Of a DNA stretch of 27,403 nucleotides, positions 27,341 through 27,403 are shown in pieces (the stretch's first letter is position 1; each line of letters starts with the position of its first letter). Origin of the DNA: Cymbomonas tetramitiformis (taxonomy: Eukaryota; Chlorophyta; Pyramimonadophyceae; Pyramimonadales; Pyramimonadaceae); NCBI GenBank assembly GCA_001247695.2, contig LGRX02024731.1:1-27403 (forward strand), in the 5' to 3' direction. The notes under the pieces were generated by a model that had not been told where the DNA came from, ran no database searches, and was given only the letters and a program-made list of their open reading frames with translations. Both the position numbers and the translations under genes were made by a program.

Positions 27341-27376
27341 GGCTGCGATGTGGGGACAGCTCCCTGGACACGCGCC
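27341..27376 (+). repeat. 36-base hairpin repeat H2
   Basis: Same outer stem as H1 and inner hairpin GGGGA-CAGC-TCCCT. The third inner pair changes from A-T in H1 to G-C here, so pairing is kept. Confidence 0.6.
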
Positions 27377-27403
27377 CGAACCTTAGGGGTGTAAGGTTTG
27401 TTG

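Noticed and set aside
1..27403. CRISPR array or prokaryotic operon
   Set aside because: No spaced identical repeats with unique spacers were seen. Introns, LTR elements and a complex I accessory gene show a eukaryotic genome.

Overview
The window is nuclear DNA of a eukaryote, probably an alga or other protist. It carries a spliced mitochondrial complex I gene, GT-AG introns of 83-214 bases, and nested retroelements. I could not name the species. The NDUFA8-like protein ends in a plant-like EQEAFEKA stretch, but that alone does not place the organism.

Bases 1-10731 are an almost complete Ty3/gypsy chromovirus on the + strand. It has a 5' LTR cut by the window edge, a PBS, a 3.2-kb leader, gag with one zinc knuckle, pol (protease, reverse transcriptase, RNase H, integrase, chromodomain), a 1-kb 3' UTR, a polypurine tract and a 3' LTR. 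The LTRs differ at 6 of 560 shared positions, so the insertion is recent. Gag and pol overlap in a -1 relation at a GGGAAAC slippery heptamer followed by a hairpin. The integrase contains an 83-base intron-like segment, and its reading frame is broken by a 2-base deletion.

Bases 10732-14640 are host sequence. It holds a three-exon NDUFA8-like gene on the - strand and a 140-bp duplication that covers a possible start codon.

Bases 14642-18423 are a decayed DIRS-like tyrosine-recombinase retroelement on the - strand, with RT, RNase H/adenine-methyltransferase-like and YR parts. The YR is split by a 240-bp insert flanked by CTGTC. The 5' part of the element is cut off by an LTR.

Bases 18424-24083 hold one or more decayed - strand relatives of the first chromovirus. 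The body at 19.3-22.97 kb has lost gag, protease and the start of RT, carries nonsense and frameshift mutations, and contains a 269-bp hAT-type MITE. Three LTR 3' ends occur here. One LTR has an (ATGAC)n expansion of about 133 bp.

Bases 24084-27403 contain no gene I recognise. They hold an unassigned ORF fused to an LTR fragment, an exact 10-bp-phased repeat, four tRNA-like cloverleaf sequences within 950 bp, a short basic/leucine-zipper-like ORF that runs through one of them, and two copies of a 36-base hairpin with a compensatory base-pair change. The cloverleaf array is the best candidate here for something undescribed.
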